NCBI RefSeq assembly: GCF_001638985.1
Contig: NW_017265162.1
Span: forward strand, 186,001 to 250,000
From: Phycomyces blakesleeanus NRRL 1555(-)
Lineage: Eukaryota > Mucoromycota > Mucoromycetes > Mucorales > Phycomycetaceae
Direction: 5' to 3'
DNA length: 64,000 bases
The notes under the pieces were generated by a model that saw only the letters and a list, made by a program, of their open reading frames with translations, did not search any database and was not told where the DNA came from. Shown here piece after piece: positions 9,950-20,920 of this stretch. Each line of letters starts with the position of its first letter. The stretch's first letter is position 1. A program made the position numbers and the translations under genes.

Positions 9950-12900
9950 TTACTTTCTTTTTCTTACAGGACCTCCATCTGAAGACTTTGGAAGCTTTGT
10001 TCCTCCAGTACCGCCAGTTGTCGTGTCACGCTTGGTGGCTGTAGATTTTTTGGATTCCACTTGAAGAGCCGACGATTTTTTAGTAGAGGCAGCAGCGGCA
10101 CTCTTGGGAGCGCGGCCACGCGAGCTCTTGGGACATCCATTTCCGGTCAAAAGATGGGCCTTCCAGCTGGCTTCGGTTGGGGGGTCCATTTTAATTTGGC
10201 ACAAAGGACATCTAACATCATCAGGTCCTGAAACTATAAACAAATTAACGGTCTAGATGTTAGTAATCTTTGAAAATCCCAAGAGAGAAAAAAAAAAGCC
10301 AATTTTATTCTAAAGATCCAAGGATCATTAATATTCTTATCACTTACCAATACATGTCTGCTTGAGGGTATGGTTGAGCCACTGTTCAACAGGAACTGCT
10401 TGTCTGCATCGACCGCATTGCTTGACAAGATGTCTTTGCTCACAGTCAGAGAAAATGTGATCATTGTAGGTCGATACCTCAAGAATCTAAAATAAAACAA
10501 GGTTCACACAAACACACATGCAAACAGTATAAATAAGTAAACACACACATGACAATTGGATAAAGGGTTATTTTATCCCTTCTTCCCCCTCTTCTTTATA
10601 TTATACTTTTAAAATTTCTTTTTTTGTAGAGAGTAAGAAATCAAGGCAAGGTATCACTTACGATGCTGCACATTGGACAGTTGGTCAAAACAGGACAGGA
10701 GTTATAATAATGAGAAATGAGGGTATCTTCGTTGAATTCAGGATCAACTTCATCACAGAATATACAAGCGCTAAAGAAAGGAATAGTTAAATGATAAAAG
10801 CAAAATCACCATATACGCATATATACAGAGTTGAATCAGCTACGGAAAACTTGTCTTTTGTTTTGTTTTGTTTTGTTTCTTACCTGCTTTCTACTACAAT
10901 CTCAGGCTCAAGCTTCTCCTGAGATCTGATATTAGACTTTGATGAAGCCGTAGCACGCGATGTAGCAGGACGAGCTGTGTTACGACCACTTCCATTCTAA
11001 GAAAGAAAAAAAGAAAGAAAGAAAAGGCAGAGTATAAATGAACCTTAGTTTATGTATAGATAAAAAAAAATTAAAGAAAAATGTTCGTTACCTTTTTGGT
11101 TGATGTAGTGGTGGTGGTGCCGAGAGCAGTAGCACTTCTACCAGAAACGTCTCGTGGACGCTCCTTCTTTTCGACTGTAGCGCTTCGTTTGGTGAGATCC
11201 GCTCCTCTACGTGTAGTACGTCCTTCAGGAGCTTTGGTTTTCTTTGTAGCCGGAGGATTAGGTTGAGCTGCAAGTGCACGCAACTCAGCCACCGTAGCCG
11301 CATTTTTAGAAATAGGTTTACTACTGGCAGCGGCAGAAGCAGCAGCAGCAGCCTCCTCTTCTTCTTCTTCCTCAGCTTGGAGTGCCGCCGAGGTAGCAAA
11401 TATCTCTTTGTACAAAATAGCAGCTGATACGGCGGTGGTACCAGATCCTCGTTGCGGATCTGACAGCTGTTTGAAACTATCTTCGAGTGACAGCAACAAG
11501 TCATTGCTGAGGAACCTCTTGACAGACGAGAATCCAACCTGGTCCGATGCAAGAATAATCAGCTCGACGACGGCTTCACGCACTTCTTCGTTGGAGTGTC
11601 CCATGTAAGCGACCACTAGATTCATCAGGTCGCTTAACTGGATAATGGCAATATAGCTATCGTCAGGGTCCTCTGACATGATCTTGAGTTCTTGAGTCGC
11701 GGCTGTGACGAGCTCAATCCGAGCCTTGGCTTCCCTGTAGTTATGGATGATACGTTCAGGTTTGCAGATAAACAGACTGAGCAGCGAATATGGTGGATCG
11801 GAGTACTTTTCGGCCAGAGTGAGGACTAGGCGAGTGGCCGGCAAGCGGATCCGAGGGTTACTGTCACCAGTACGAACCAAGAGAGCAGAGAATGCACGTT
11901 CGATCAAGCCATAGACCATTCGAGGGGGGACTAATGCCTCTGAGCAAAAGTCTATTACAGATATAGTTATTTAGTCATTTGATTTATTATTATTATTTTT
12001 TTTTAAAAAATAAGCTTAATCTTACCATTAAGGTCTTGCCAAATAGCAATACCCATATTAAGAATAGACTCTCGAGAATCCATCACGGCTTCTTGTATCA
12101 TGATAAGCGATGCCTTGACAAACCTTGCACTCTCTCGTGCATATTCGTCGTACTCTTCTTCTTTTTCGTCGTCGCTGTCATCGGAGAACGAACAACCTTT
12201 GTCATGATAGACATCTTTTCTGAGCTTATCCAGGTTTTCTTCCTGGGCCAAGGTGAATGCTTTCTTGATATTCATGGCCACCCAGGTCAGGCCTCGTTCG
12301 CGGCATTTTACTTTGACACTCAGCACACATGCCACAACCTCTTCACCAAACACCTGGATTGCAGCCTTGCAGCTCTGGCGTTCTTCTTCAATCAAGGTTT
12401 CTGGAATGCTGTCCGGGTCGATCGGTTCTAGCGAAGGGTTTCTGGCACTTCTGTGGCTGTTGTTGTTAAGGCTGTTGTTAAGGCTGTTGTTAAGGCTGTT
12501 GTTAGACATCATGGTTGATTCACGGCGAGCCAGGTGTTTGACGGCAACAGAGGAAGAAAGAGAGGCCTCTGGAACCGAGGAGGAAATGCGGCGGTTGCGG
12601 TATGAAGGGTATGGGGAAGTGCAGAGAGGAGCTTGGATAGGTGAATCCTCCAAGATGTTTTCGTTTCTTGAGATATGCTGGTATTGGTTTTGATGTTGAA
12701 GTTGATGATGATACTGTTGTTGCTGCTGTTGCTGTATTTGGAGTTGTCGTAATTGATCTTCTTCTTCGTCGTCTTCGTCTTCATCTTCATCGACTTCTTG
12801 TCGTCGCTGTTGCTGTTGTTCGTATAGTTGTGACTGATCTTCAGATTGACTCGGGGGTGAGAGTATATCAAAGCTTGTCCATTTTTCGATGGCTTCGTCA

Positions 12901-14341
12901 ATCAATCTATCCTCACGAGCATTACGCTCCTCGTGATGGCTGTAGTTAGCAATATCCTCTGGTTGAGATGATATAGCGTCATCTTCAATGGACTGGTATG
13001 ATGCAGGTAAGATGTCGCCCTGATGGATCGAGTCTTCGTCCTCTTCGTCTTCCTAAAAAAAACACACACACACAAAGGTAGTAAATAGATGTGTGATTAT
13101 GATTATGATTACGATAAAAGAATAAGCCTGGGATCTACAGCATTATATTTGAAATCCTTACTTCGTAACCGTAATATTCCTGACCTCCTATTGGAACCAC
13201 CCGACCATCTCGAGTTATCTGGATCTCGGCTGTTTTGAGCATCACATCTGCTGATAGTTTGATTTCCTTGATGTCTGCCTTGTAGAGCGAACAAACCAAG
13301 AGCAAGTGTTAATATCGATCTCAATGTATAAAGCAAGCAATTCGTTTCTTTTATATATGACTGTCCATTATTACTTTAATTTTCTCTGCTTCATCATAAT
13401 CTTTGGTATCAACAGCTTGCTTTTTTCCGACTTCGAGGTCGAGAAGGATCTTTGAAAGTCGAGATAGTTTGTCACTAAGAGACTTGTAAATCTTTGCGGT
13501 TTGGTATGCTTCGTCTAAGAAAAAGAAGAAGATATTAGGTTGTTTTTCTTTATCTATATAAGTATATATCATTATTTTTATTTTTATGTTTACCTCTAAC
13601 AGCTTCTTCTTCTGCGTGCAAGAGAGCCGAGATCCATTGCTGAAGTTCTATTTCCACAACACCTGATGAAGATAAACGATTGGCGAAACTATGGTTACTT
13701 GAGACACTTGTACGGCGTGTTGACGAACTAAGCATACTGGATTCATCCAATGTATTGCTCAAGTGGCGAGTCATATGGCTCTAATATAAAAAAAAAAGCG
13801 GTGTGAATATTTATATATTTAGAATATTATTAGATCCAAATCGATCCTTTGGATCCTTCTTATATAAATCTTGCGTAAGAAATACTTACAGGTAGGGCGG
13901 CTGTATGGCGAAGGGGCTGACCGAGGATATTAAGAGCCAATAATCCGACCTATACATAACAAGCGTAACGGTAACAATAATAAGTGTTTGTGTTTTTTTT
14001 TTGGAATCAATAGATCCAATATTGTGTGTATACACAGAGAGTGTCGAGTGAGTCAGAGAGGGAGAGAATGATATATGAAATAAGGAGGGGAAGGTAAGAA
14101 AGCATCAAGGATATAAAAGAAAACAAAGAGATTACTCTTTTTTTTTTCCCTTTATGTTATTGATATCCCCCCTTTTTCTCTCTCTCTCTCACTCTCACTC
14201 TTCCTTTCTTGCTTCAATTCTTCTTTGCTCTCCTTTTCTTTTCCCTTCTCTGCTCTTCCTCTTGTACAGTCTGTATCTTCTCCTTTTGGTTTGGATAATG
14301 TAAATGGTGTATCTTTGATCTTTTTGACATTTCTTCTTCTT

Positions 14342-14372
<31 letters not shown>

Positions 14373-15399
14373 AAATTTATTCATTTCATAAAATAAATAT
14401 TTGAATTGATTGACTTGCCTGGTTATAAGTGTTCAGCCGATTACGGTGACAGTTTCGTACAACCAACCGAATGTATTCGCCGTCTACATTGACTTTAATT
14501 GATTTCAGCTCGCGCGCTCTAAACTGAGCTCGTGCATTATTGTCCAAGCAAACATAGCTATATATGTGTTGAGTGTTGAGTGTTGTGTATTGCGTATGTG
14601 TGTGCGTGTATTGCGTGTTCGTATGCGTATGTGTATGCGTATGCGTTTGTGTGTGTGTGTGTACGTGTACGTGTACATATGTGCGTGCGCAAAAGAAAAG
14701 AAATATAAAAAAAAGTTAGAAAAGAAAATGTTCATTAATACACATACATAATATATATATAAATGTATGTAAAATGTGTATTTGGCCTGTTAAAATAAAA
14801 CACAATAAAGTACAATAGAGAAATGACTACTTTATTGTATTCGATCGATTGAATACACTTGTTTGTTTCTTTACCCTAGTCGAGTGAATTCAATCAACAT
14901 GTCGCCCTCGGTCGTGTCACTGTCTGTATGAGGGGGTGATTCGGGCAAGTGCTCTTCGAGGGGCTCGGAAGAGTCTTTAAGAACACCGACATAGACGTCA
15001 ATCTTTGTGGCAATTTTGTAGTGATGAGATAGGACTTGTACTTTCGAAATATGAGCTGGACCACACAAAAGATGAATAATCAAGTCTTGAGGGTAGTTTG
15101 GACACCTTTTGACAGGTAAAAGAATGATAATTATAAGATATATATATATATATATATAAATATAAATATATAAATGTATGAAGAGGGTTAATATGTCAAT
15201 GTCATTAAAGTGAGATTTACTTTGGTGTTTGCCAGCCTTTGATCTTGTTGTTAGCAGGTTGGTCGTCTTCATCGTCAGATCGACTGGCTTGATTGAGCTG
15301 TCGGTTACCGGGACTAGATGAGACTAGTTCTTGGGGGCTGTACTCATCGTCCCATGAAGAACAATGGGCTATTTCGTAAGGTAAAGGTACGATCGTCAT
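9950..15399 (-). CDS. CEP104: CEP104 homologue: jelly-roll, coiled coil, TOG domain and zinc-finger array
   Basis: Thirteen phased exons (15399-15221, 15105-14875, 14557-14419, 13949-13890, 13780-13594, 13514-13375, 13278-13162, 13052-12026, 11951-11092, 10996-10884, 10770-10662, 10486-10348, 10233-9950) give about 1194 residues; human CEP104 has about 925. The domain order matches CEP104. Residues 1-203 are the jelly-roll, with RLGYV, ARELKS and YNQVGLLALNILG. Coiled coil with a UVR-like stretch follows (about 210-340). A Gln/Asn/acid-rich insert spans about 352-555, and a tubulin-binding TOG domain about 560-850. The C-terminal Cys/His fingers (about 1018-1140) contain CIFC, CPMC, CGRC and CPLC, ending in a WKAHL...GCP motif and a basic tail. 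In ciliated cells CEP104 sits on microtubule plus ends at the ciliary tip. Intron 3 uses a GC donor (GCAAGT). The last acceptor could also be six bases downstream, which keeps frame. Confidence 0.92.
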
Positions 15400-16362
15400 G
15401 GGATGGAATTGCGATTCAAAAAAAGTGTAATGAAAATTCCTTCTTGTAAATCAAGCAAGAGTAGAGTAAAGTTAAGAAGTGGAAAAGGAAAAAGAAGAGA
15501 GAAAAAGGCTTGAAAGTATGAAATTGTGAAAGTGTTAAAAGAGGGGCTTTGAGGTTTCTTTTTTTTTTCTTTCCTTTTGGGCAAACGTTCACTCATTGAC
15601 TCTCTCTCTCTCTCTCTCTCTTACACACACACACACAAATACAAACACAAGCACAAGCACAAGCACAAGCACAAGTACATATATTACAAACATGAATAGA
15701 CAGATAGACATATGCACATCAACATATGCACATACATTCACCCTGTATTCTTTGCTACTTCTTGCTAGTCAACTCTTCATTTCACTGTGTAAATATTGTC
15801 TGTCTGCCTGTTTTCCTTTCTTTTATTATTTTTTTTGTCTTTTTCTTTTATTATTTTTTTTGTCTTTTTCTTTTATTTTCTTTTTTAGCTCGTGCTGCAT
15901 AACCGAATTGCTGCCAAAGACACATGAAGTCAGATATATATATATATATATATAAAGAATAAACGTAGTCCAGGAGCGGCATTTTGTCCCACAGACAATT
16001 ATGGAAGTAAACCTCGTCTCTACCGACACACCCGAACATGGACTATTCGGATTATAACCAAGCATGGTAGACAACAAGTAGGAATACAATGGCTGTCATA
16101 CCCACAGAGGACAATGCAAGAACCAATCCTGTGTGTGACAAGATCAGTATATATATATATATAATTATAATTTATTCGTATATTTTCTTCTGGAAAAGCC
16201 GTAATTTTACATGAACAGCCCGTCTAATATCCAGCACCCTTCTTTTAATACGATCCCCCCCCCCCCCCCCCCCCTTTGTTTTACTCTTTTATAATGTCAT
16301 ACCATCTATAATTTAAATCAGAATTTACTTATTTATTGGGGAGATTCAAACCAAAAGATACA

Positions 16363-16400
<38 letters not shown>

Positions 16401-16939
16401 AGGTCATTTTAATTACCATCAATTATGAATTAATGGTAGAAGATTTAAAGCAAAATAAAGGTAAAGAAGGATTGAAAATCTAGTCCATATACCCAATATA
16501 CCAAAGTAAACTACTAGCCACAATTGCTTAATTGACTATTATCAATTGGACCATTTCTCTTTGTATTATTTGTTGCTATGGTTATTACTACTGCAAGGAT
16601 TTAATAAGAGCCAAAAAAAAAAGATTCACACTACATTTTTTTTATACTTTACAAATAACCATTAATTCAGGAACCTTTGAGTTTATATTTGAATGTCTGA
16701 CAAACAAAAAGCCGATTATTTGATCTGAATCGAGTTTGGAGAAATGTGCCAGTGAATAAGTTGTGGGTTTACTCCTCACTTGTTTTATATATAAAAATAT
16801 TCATTATCAATAGTATTTCTCCTAATCATACATATAAAGATAAATATATATATATATATATTCAATACAATATACTAGAACAAATTAATCCAAGACAGCC
16901 ACGATTCTCTTCATTTGTATCACCTTGCTTTCACTAGTA
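15400..16939. other. Intergenic with microsatellites and a C20 tract
   Basis: CT, CA and ACAAGC repeats lie at 15601-15676, TA runs at 15935-15952 and 16366-16392, and twenty consecutive C at 16255-16274. A GC-richer island at about 15965-16140 has a short minus-strand stretch (16123-16052) reading like a terminal exon with one hydrophobic helix ending in TAA, preceded by a CACACAG acceptor. No partner exon could be found, so no gene is called. Confidence 0.45.
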
Positions 16940-18444
16940 CAGGATTTCCACTCCAAAAGTTATATTTTTTTTTCAAACTATATATTTTGCAAAATCAAAA
17001 CTTTCATTTTGTGCTCCGACTATATATAAAAAAAATCAATTTATTTCTTGGCTATTTGTACATTGGGGGAAGAAGCTAATGCTATGATCAACCCAGCCTT
17101 GGCAGTTTTCCATAGCGATATGGCGGGAGCACTCAGCAATATACTCCAAGAATTGACCACATACCAACCCGGGCTTTCTCTTGACCAGTGTTTTGAGTTT
17201 GGAGAAGCACTCTTCAATCGGGTTTAGGAAAGGAGAGTATGGGGGGAGAAAGTGTAGGTGGTGTCGTGAATTAGCAAACAATTCAGTGACAAGGTGGGAT
17301 CTATGGATCGAGGCATTATCCATAATGAAGTTGTGAGGGGCAGCATTACTGTGGTCGAGCGAATCCATAATCGTCTTTACAAATTCAACGAAAATTGGTC
17401 CTGTCGTGCCACCAGGGGTCAACTTCGCCTACACACTCTCAACACCTTGGTAAGAAATACCGGCAAGAATTGAGATGTTTAGTCCCCTTTTCGACTTCGT
17501 CTTCACAATGCTGGTCTCGCCTTTCTTGGACCACCCTTGTCCTCTGATCAGGTTTGCATTAAAGCCTGCTTCGTCCACAAAAATGCAATTGGTTTTATAC
17601 GATAAACCATTCGTGTGCATACTGTCTACGTATACTTTTCTCAGCTCAATAGTCTTCGGGTCGTTTCTTTTTTCCTCGACCGGCTTGGTTCTCTTCAATG
17701 TGAACCCGATGTTGTTGATAATGTGCTTATGTAAGCCACTGATACTCAAGTTCTGCTCTTGAAGCTCTGGAAATTTTCTAAACAGTTCCTCTCTCATTTG
17801 ACCAAGAGTCAAGGTGCAGCATTCGTCCAAGAGGTCTTGAATGAACTTCGAATGCTCATCGGTTATCTTAAGACTTTCCGCGCGCGAGCCGCCTCGCTTC
17901 TTGGGCTCTACAGTAGCATCCCTCTCGAACTTGGTGAGGATGTTGTTAATCGATACCTATGAGACACCAAATGCCCTGGCTGCTTCGGCTCGGGTCATGG
18001 ACTCTTCTATATAACATTTCTCCACAATCATGTTCTTGATGTGAATCGGAAGAACCTTTTGTGGTCCATTTCTCTTTCTTCTCTTAACGATAGCGATTTG
18101 ATTGGGGTTCATGTTGGAGGATTTGAGTATAGAAAAAGATAATAGATAAAGACAGTTCTCAAAACCATATTACAAACTTAGCATTATATACTTTTCTTAT
18201 AACAATATATTGACATTGCATGTTTTCTTATATTGTTTTTAATAAACAGTATAGACATTCTTTAAATACTTTATCGCACATATTAGCATTCTTCATGCTC
18301 TTTATTAATTTGCTTTAAATTTCTTTCTATCCGCATTAATTAATTTATTTTTTTCATATATAGTCGGAGCACAAAATGAAAGTTTTGATTTTGCAAAATA
18401 TATAGTTTGAAAAAAAAAATATAACTTTTGGAGTGGAAATCCTG
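16940..18444 (-). mobile_element. Tc1/mariner (IS630 superfamily) transposon, copy 1
   Basis: This 1505-bp element starts CAGGATTTCC and ends GGAAATCCTG. The inverted terminal repeats are about 89 bp (16940-17028 and 18356-18444). The element is flanked on both sides by TA (16938-16939 and 18445-18446), the duplicated target of this superfamily. It encodes one DD34E transposase on the minus strand, broken by two in-frame TAG codons. It differs from copy 2 by one A in a homopolymer near its right end, so both copies moved recently. Confidence 0.95.
17036..18112 (-). pseudogene. DD34E Tc1/mariner transposase with two in-frame amber codons (copy 1)
   Basis: Reading from ATG at 18112 to TGA at 17036 gives 359 codons. 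The order is a basic N-terminus, a helix-turn-helix with TRAEAARAFGVS, then a DDE catalytic core: Asp in FVDEAGFN, Asp in IMDNASIH and Glu in FLNPIEECF. Exactly 34 residues separate the second Asp from the Glu. TAG interrupts the frame at 17959-17957, within the helix-turn-helix, and at 17431-17429, before the second catalytic block. Both could come from CAG by C-to-T change. Without readthrough no full transposase can be made, so mobility would need a functional enzyme from another copy. Confidence 0.9.
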
Positions 18445-18457
18445 TATCTTAGAATAT

Positions 18458-19485
18458 ATGTCTGGGACTTTGTTAGAAGAATCCGGCGCCAGCATCAAAT
18501 CATTGACTGACCCTCCAAAAATTGAATTAAGTGAACCGTGCAAGGATATTTTGAATCTTATTTCCAAATCTTCTGCTTCAGCAACATGCATAAAGTCTCA
18601 AATAAGGTCTTTTATTGGAACTAATAATTCTCTGGATGAATCTGAATATGCTGACTATTACTTTGCGGAATCTACACTTCATCATTTGTAAGTATCTATA
18701 TATCATAATAAAAAAGAAAGGCATTGTCATTATTTTGATAGTTAATTAGTTAATTAGCTAATTAACCTAATATCTCTATCTAAATAGCTTGCAAATGATG
18801 ACCAGCCCAAGAAACCCAATTCTATTCCCAATGAAAGAGAGGACATCTGCTCCAATTACAACAATATACTTGTTACATGCAATGTTCTTAAGCTGTAATG
18901 ACCTAGTATCTTTCCATTGGTAAATAAATTAGTTTGAAACAAATGAAAAGGTTGTCTTCTAAACACATATTAGGATTGAGCGGACAGCTGATATAACAGG
19001 AGCTGCGAATTGGGATGGAATATGTTTTTCAATCAAAGATAAGCGCCTCACGCCCGTTTTGATTGAATTTTCTGGAGGGATTCACTTTAATAGTACCACA
19101 GAAAAAGAGCAAAGAGATGAAAGCAAAATGATACGAAATATGGTCAAGCTCTTGGAATATGCCAAATATGTCAAAAAGCACAAGTCTCCTGTCCCGCAGT
19201 TCTACTGTCGTTTCTTCAGTAAGTTGATTGTGAACATACATACATACATATATATATATATATGTATGGACATTCAAACCACAGCTAATATTTCTTTTAG
19301 ACAACCAGATTTTCTTTGAAGCCATATTTTTAGTTGATGAAGAAACTAGACTTGTAAAAAGAACTTTTTGCAAGATTCCCTGTCCGGTAACCCCACGCGA
19401 GCTAAAGATCTTTGCTGAAAACATTCCTGCTATGTTAAAATGGAAGCAGGCAATAATAAACTATGTGATCGAATCACAAAAGTGA
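18458..19485 (+). CDS. Accessory gene of unknown function carried between the two transposons
   Basis: Four exons (18458-18687, 18788-18919, 18974-19218, 19301-19485) join in phase to give 263 residues ending in TGA. The C-terminal half has a recognisable block: NWDG, then PVLIEFSGGIHF, then a helix with KEQRDESKMIRNMVKLLE, then a Phe-rich strand and a PCPVTPREL motif. I associate this pattern with expanded, poorly described protein families in Mucorales. A nuclease-like fold built on the Asp and Glu residues is possible, but that is inference. The frame stays open upstream of the ATG into the transposon end, so the true N-terminus may have been cut off by copy 1. All splice sites are intact, suggesting recent or present function. 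Confidence 0.65.
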
Positions 19486-19812
19486 AGAATAAAAACCATA
19501 GAATTAAAGAAATAAAAGTGCTTATGTTCTTTTACTTTTACTGACTACCAACAACCGAGTCATTATTACTTTTTTTTTGTTTATTGTTTCAATATGTGTT
19601 CAAATGATCTTGCTTAAGTATAGAAATATTTTTCTTTTAATCTTTTGATTGCATTTTCTTCCACAGCCAAGGCTCCTCTGGCAGCTTATTCAAGTTTTAC
19701 TGATACTAGAGTTTCGTTTGATTTTATATTCTAATTAATAAGAGCAATGGTTACATATACATATGCTTCTTGTTGTTCAGTTGGCTTACAGTTGAGAATC
19801 CTAAACATGTCG

Positions 19813-19854
19813 TGATGATTGATTGTTTTTACGCGTAAAAACAATCAATCATCA
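19813..19854. repeat. Perfect 42-bp palindrome
   Basis: Two 21-bp arms meet without a spacer at ACG/CGT (centre 19833/19834). Every base pairs with its partner; the next outward pair fails. Perfect spacer-free palindromes of this length are unstable in many hosts, so this one is likely recent or maintained. It could be the fused termini of a small element. Confidence 0.95.
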
Positions 19855-19956
19855 GAAGAATAATAATGTACATTGGTACCAATTAGTAAAAGTCAATTAA
19901 TTGAACAATGCCTATTAGGTACACATTACCTTTATCAAAGTACAGACTACAGAAGA

Positions 19957-20295
19957 CTCCCTGCATTCATATAAAGAAGTTTCACTCTTTATATGCAACG
20001 TTCGCATCCGGATGCCTTTTACAATGAAGCAAAAGGCCAGAGCCCAGAGCGTTAGCAGGGGGGACAATGTACCTTTTTGTTACTACATGTTGAAGTAATA
20101 ACTAAGTGCACATCGTTGTCTTCTACATCAAACTCCCTGCATTCATATAAAGAAGTTTCACTCTTTATATGCAACGTTCGCATCCGGATGCCTTTTACAA
20201 TGAAGCAAAAGGCCAGAGCCCAGAGCGTTAGCAGGGGGGACAATGTACCTTTTTGTTATTACATGTTGAAGTAATAACTAAGTGCACATCGTTGT
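19957..20295 (+). repeat. Tandem duplication, 163-bp unit, 176-bp period
   Basis: The unit CTCCCTGCATTCATATAAAG... occurs at 19957-20119 and again at 20133-20295, separated by 13 bp. I see a single base difference (GTTACTAC versus GTTATTAC). The near identity means the duplication is recent. It contains no convincing gene. Confidence 0.93.
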
Positions 20296-20920
20296 TTGAT
20301 GGTGTAGTCTAAAGGAACGCCATAATGGTGATAAGGGAATAACCATTACATATATTCGTTGTGACCGCAACGTCATCAAAACAGGCCCGGTCCGGCACAA
20401 CGATGTCTGAGCTGGCACTTTTTTTTTGCAGTTCGAAATGATTATTGTAGAAAATCACAGGATTTAATACTCTGGGTGCGTAACAAAGTTGCGTATGGAC
20501 AACTTCTTTGTTTTCTTATAGACAATTGGTATATGTGCTGTGTTTCTTAATACGCTTATATTCCCATAGAGGAAATTATGGCTAAAGTCCGTACCGCGTA
20601 TTAAGCTCCTCCGAGTCGGCTAGTACTCCTTTTCGGCGGAGTTATTTATTTTTACAAACTTTTGAAAGAAAAAAAACATATCGGTGTAGGCACAGGTCTA
20701 TATCAAAAAAGGCGTTCTATATTCCGAGATCACCTCTTCACATTTTACCCTTTGAATACTAAAGAAAAATCTAAAAAGTCACGTGCCTAACTTGTTTACA
20801 TTTTTGTTAGTAAGACTGTGACGGAGGTCACTCTTGAGTTCATAAATCAGTACCTTATTTGGACGCCCCTTTATAATCACTCAAAATCCAATTTCAATAA
20901 ACTCAGTCTTCTTCCTGATA

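Larger units (their letters stand above)
19486..20920. other. Non-coding part of the cargo between the transposons
   Basis: After the accessory gene this stretch holds a 42-bp perfect palindrome, a tandem duplication, and GC-richer DNA near 20330-20640 with no open frame of note. Just before copy 2, about 20848-20880 carries a terminal-repeat-like string (CAGTACCTTATTTGGACGCC) with no partner found here. The region looks like layered remains of other elements. Confidence 0.45.

Noticed and set aside
17429..17431. UAG reassigned to an amino acid in this organism
   Set aside because: At least two other predicted genes end in TAG at sensible places, and conserved genes here contain no in-frame TAG, so plain nonsense mutation is simpler.
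17475..17962. Plus-strand frames inside both mariner copies (also 21456-21943)
   Set aside because: Antisense shadows of the transposase.
20848..20880. Transposon-terminal-like string beginning CAGTACCTTATTTGGACGCC
   Set aside because: No inverted partner or target duplication found within the window.
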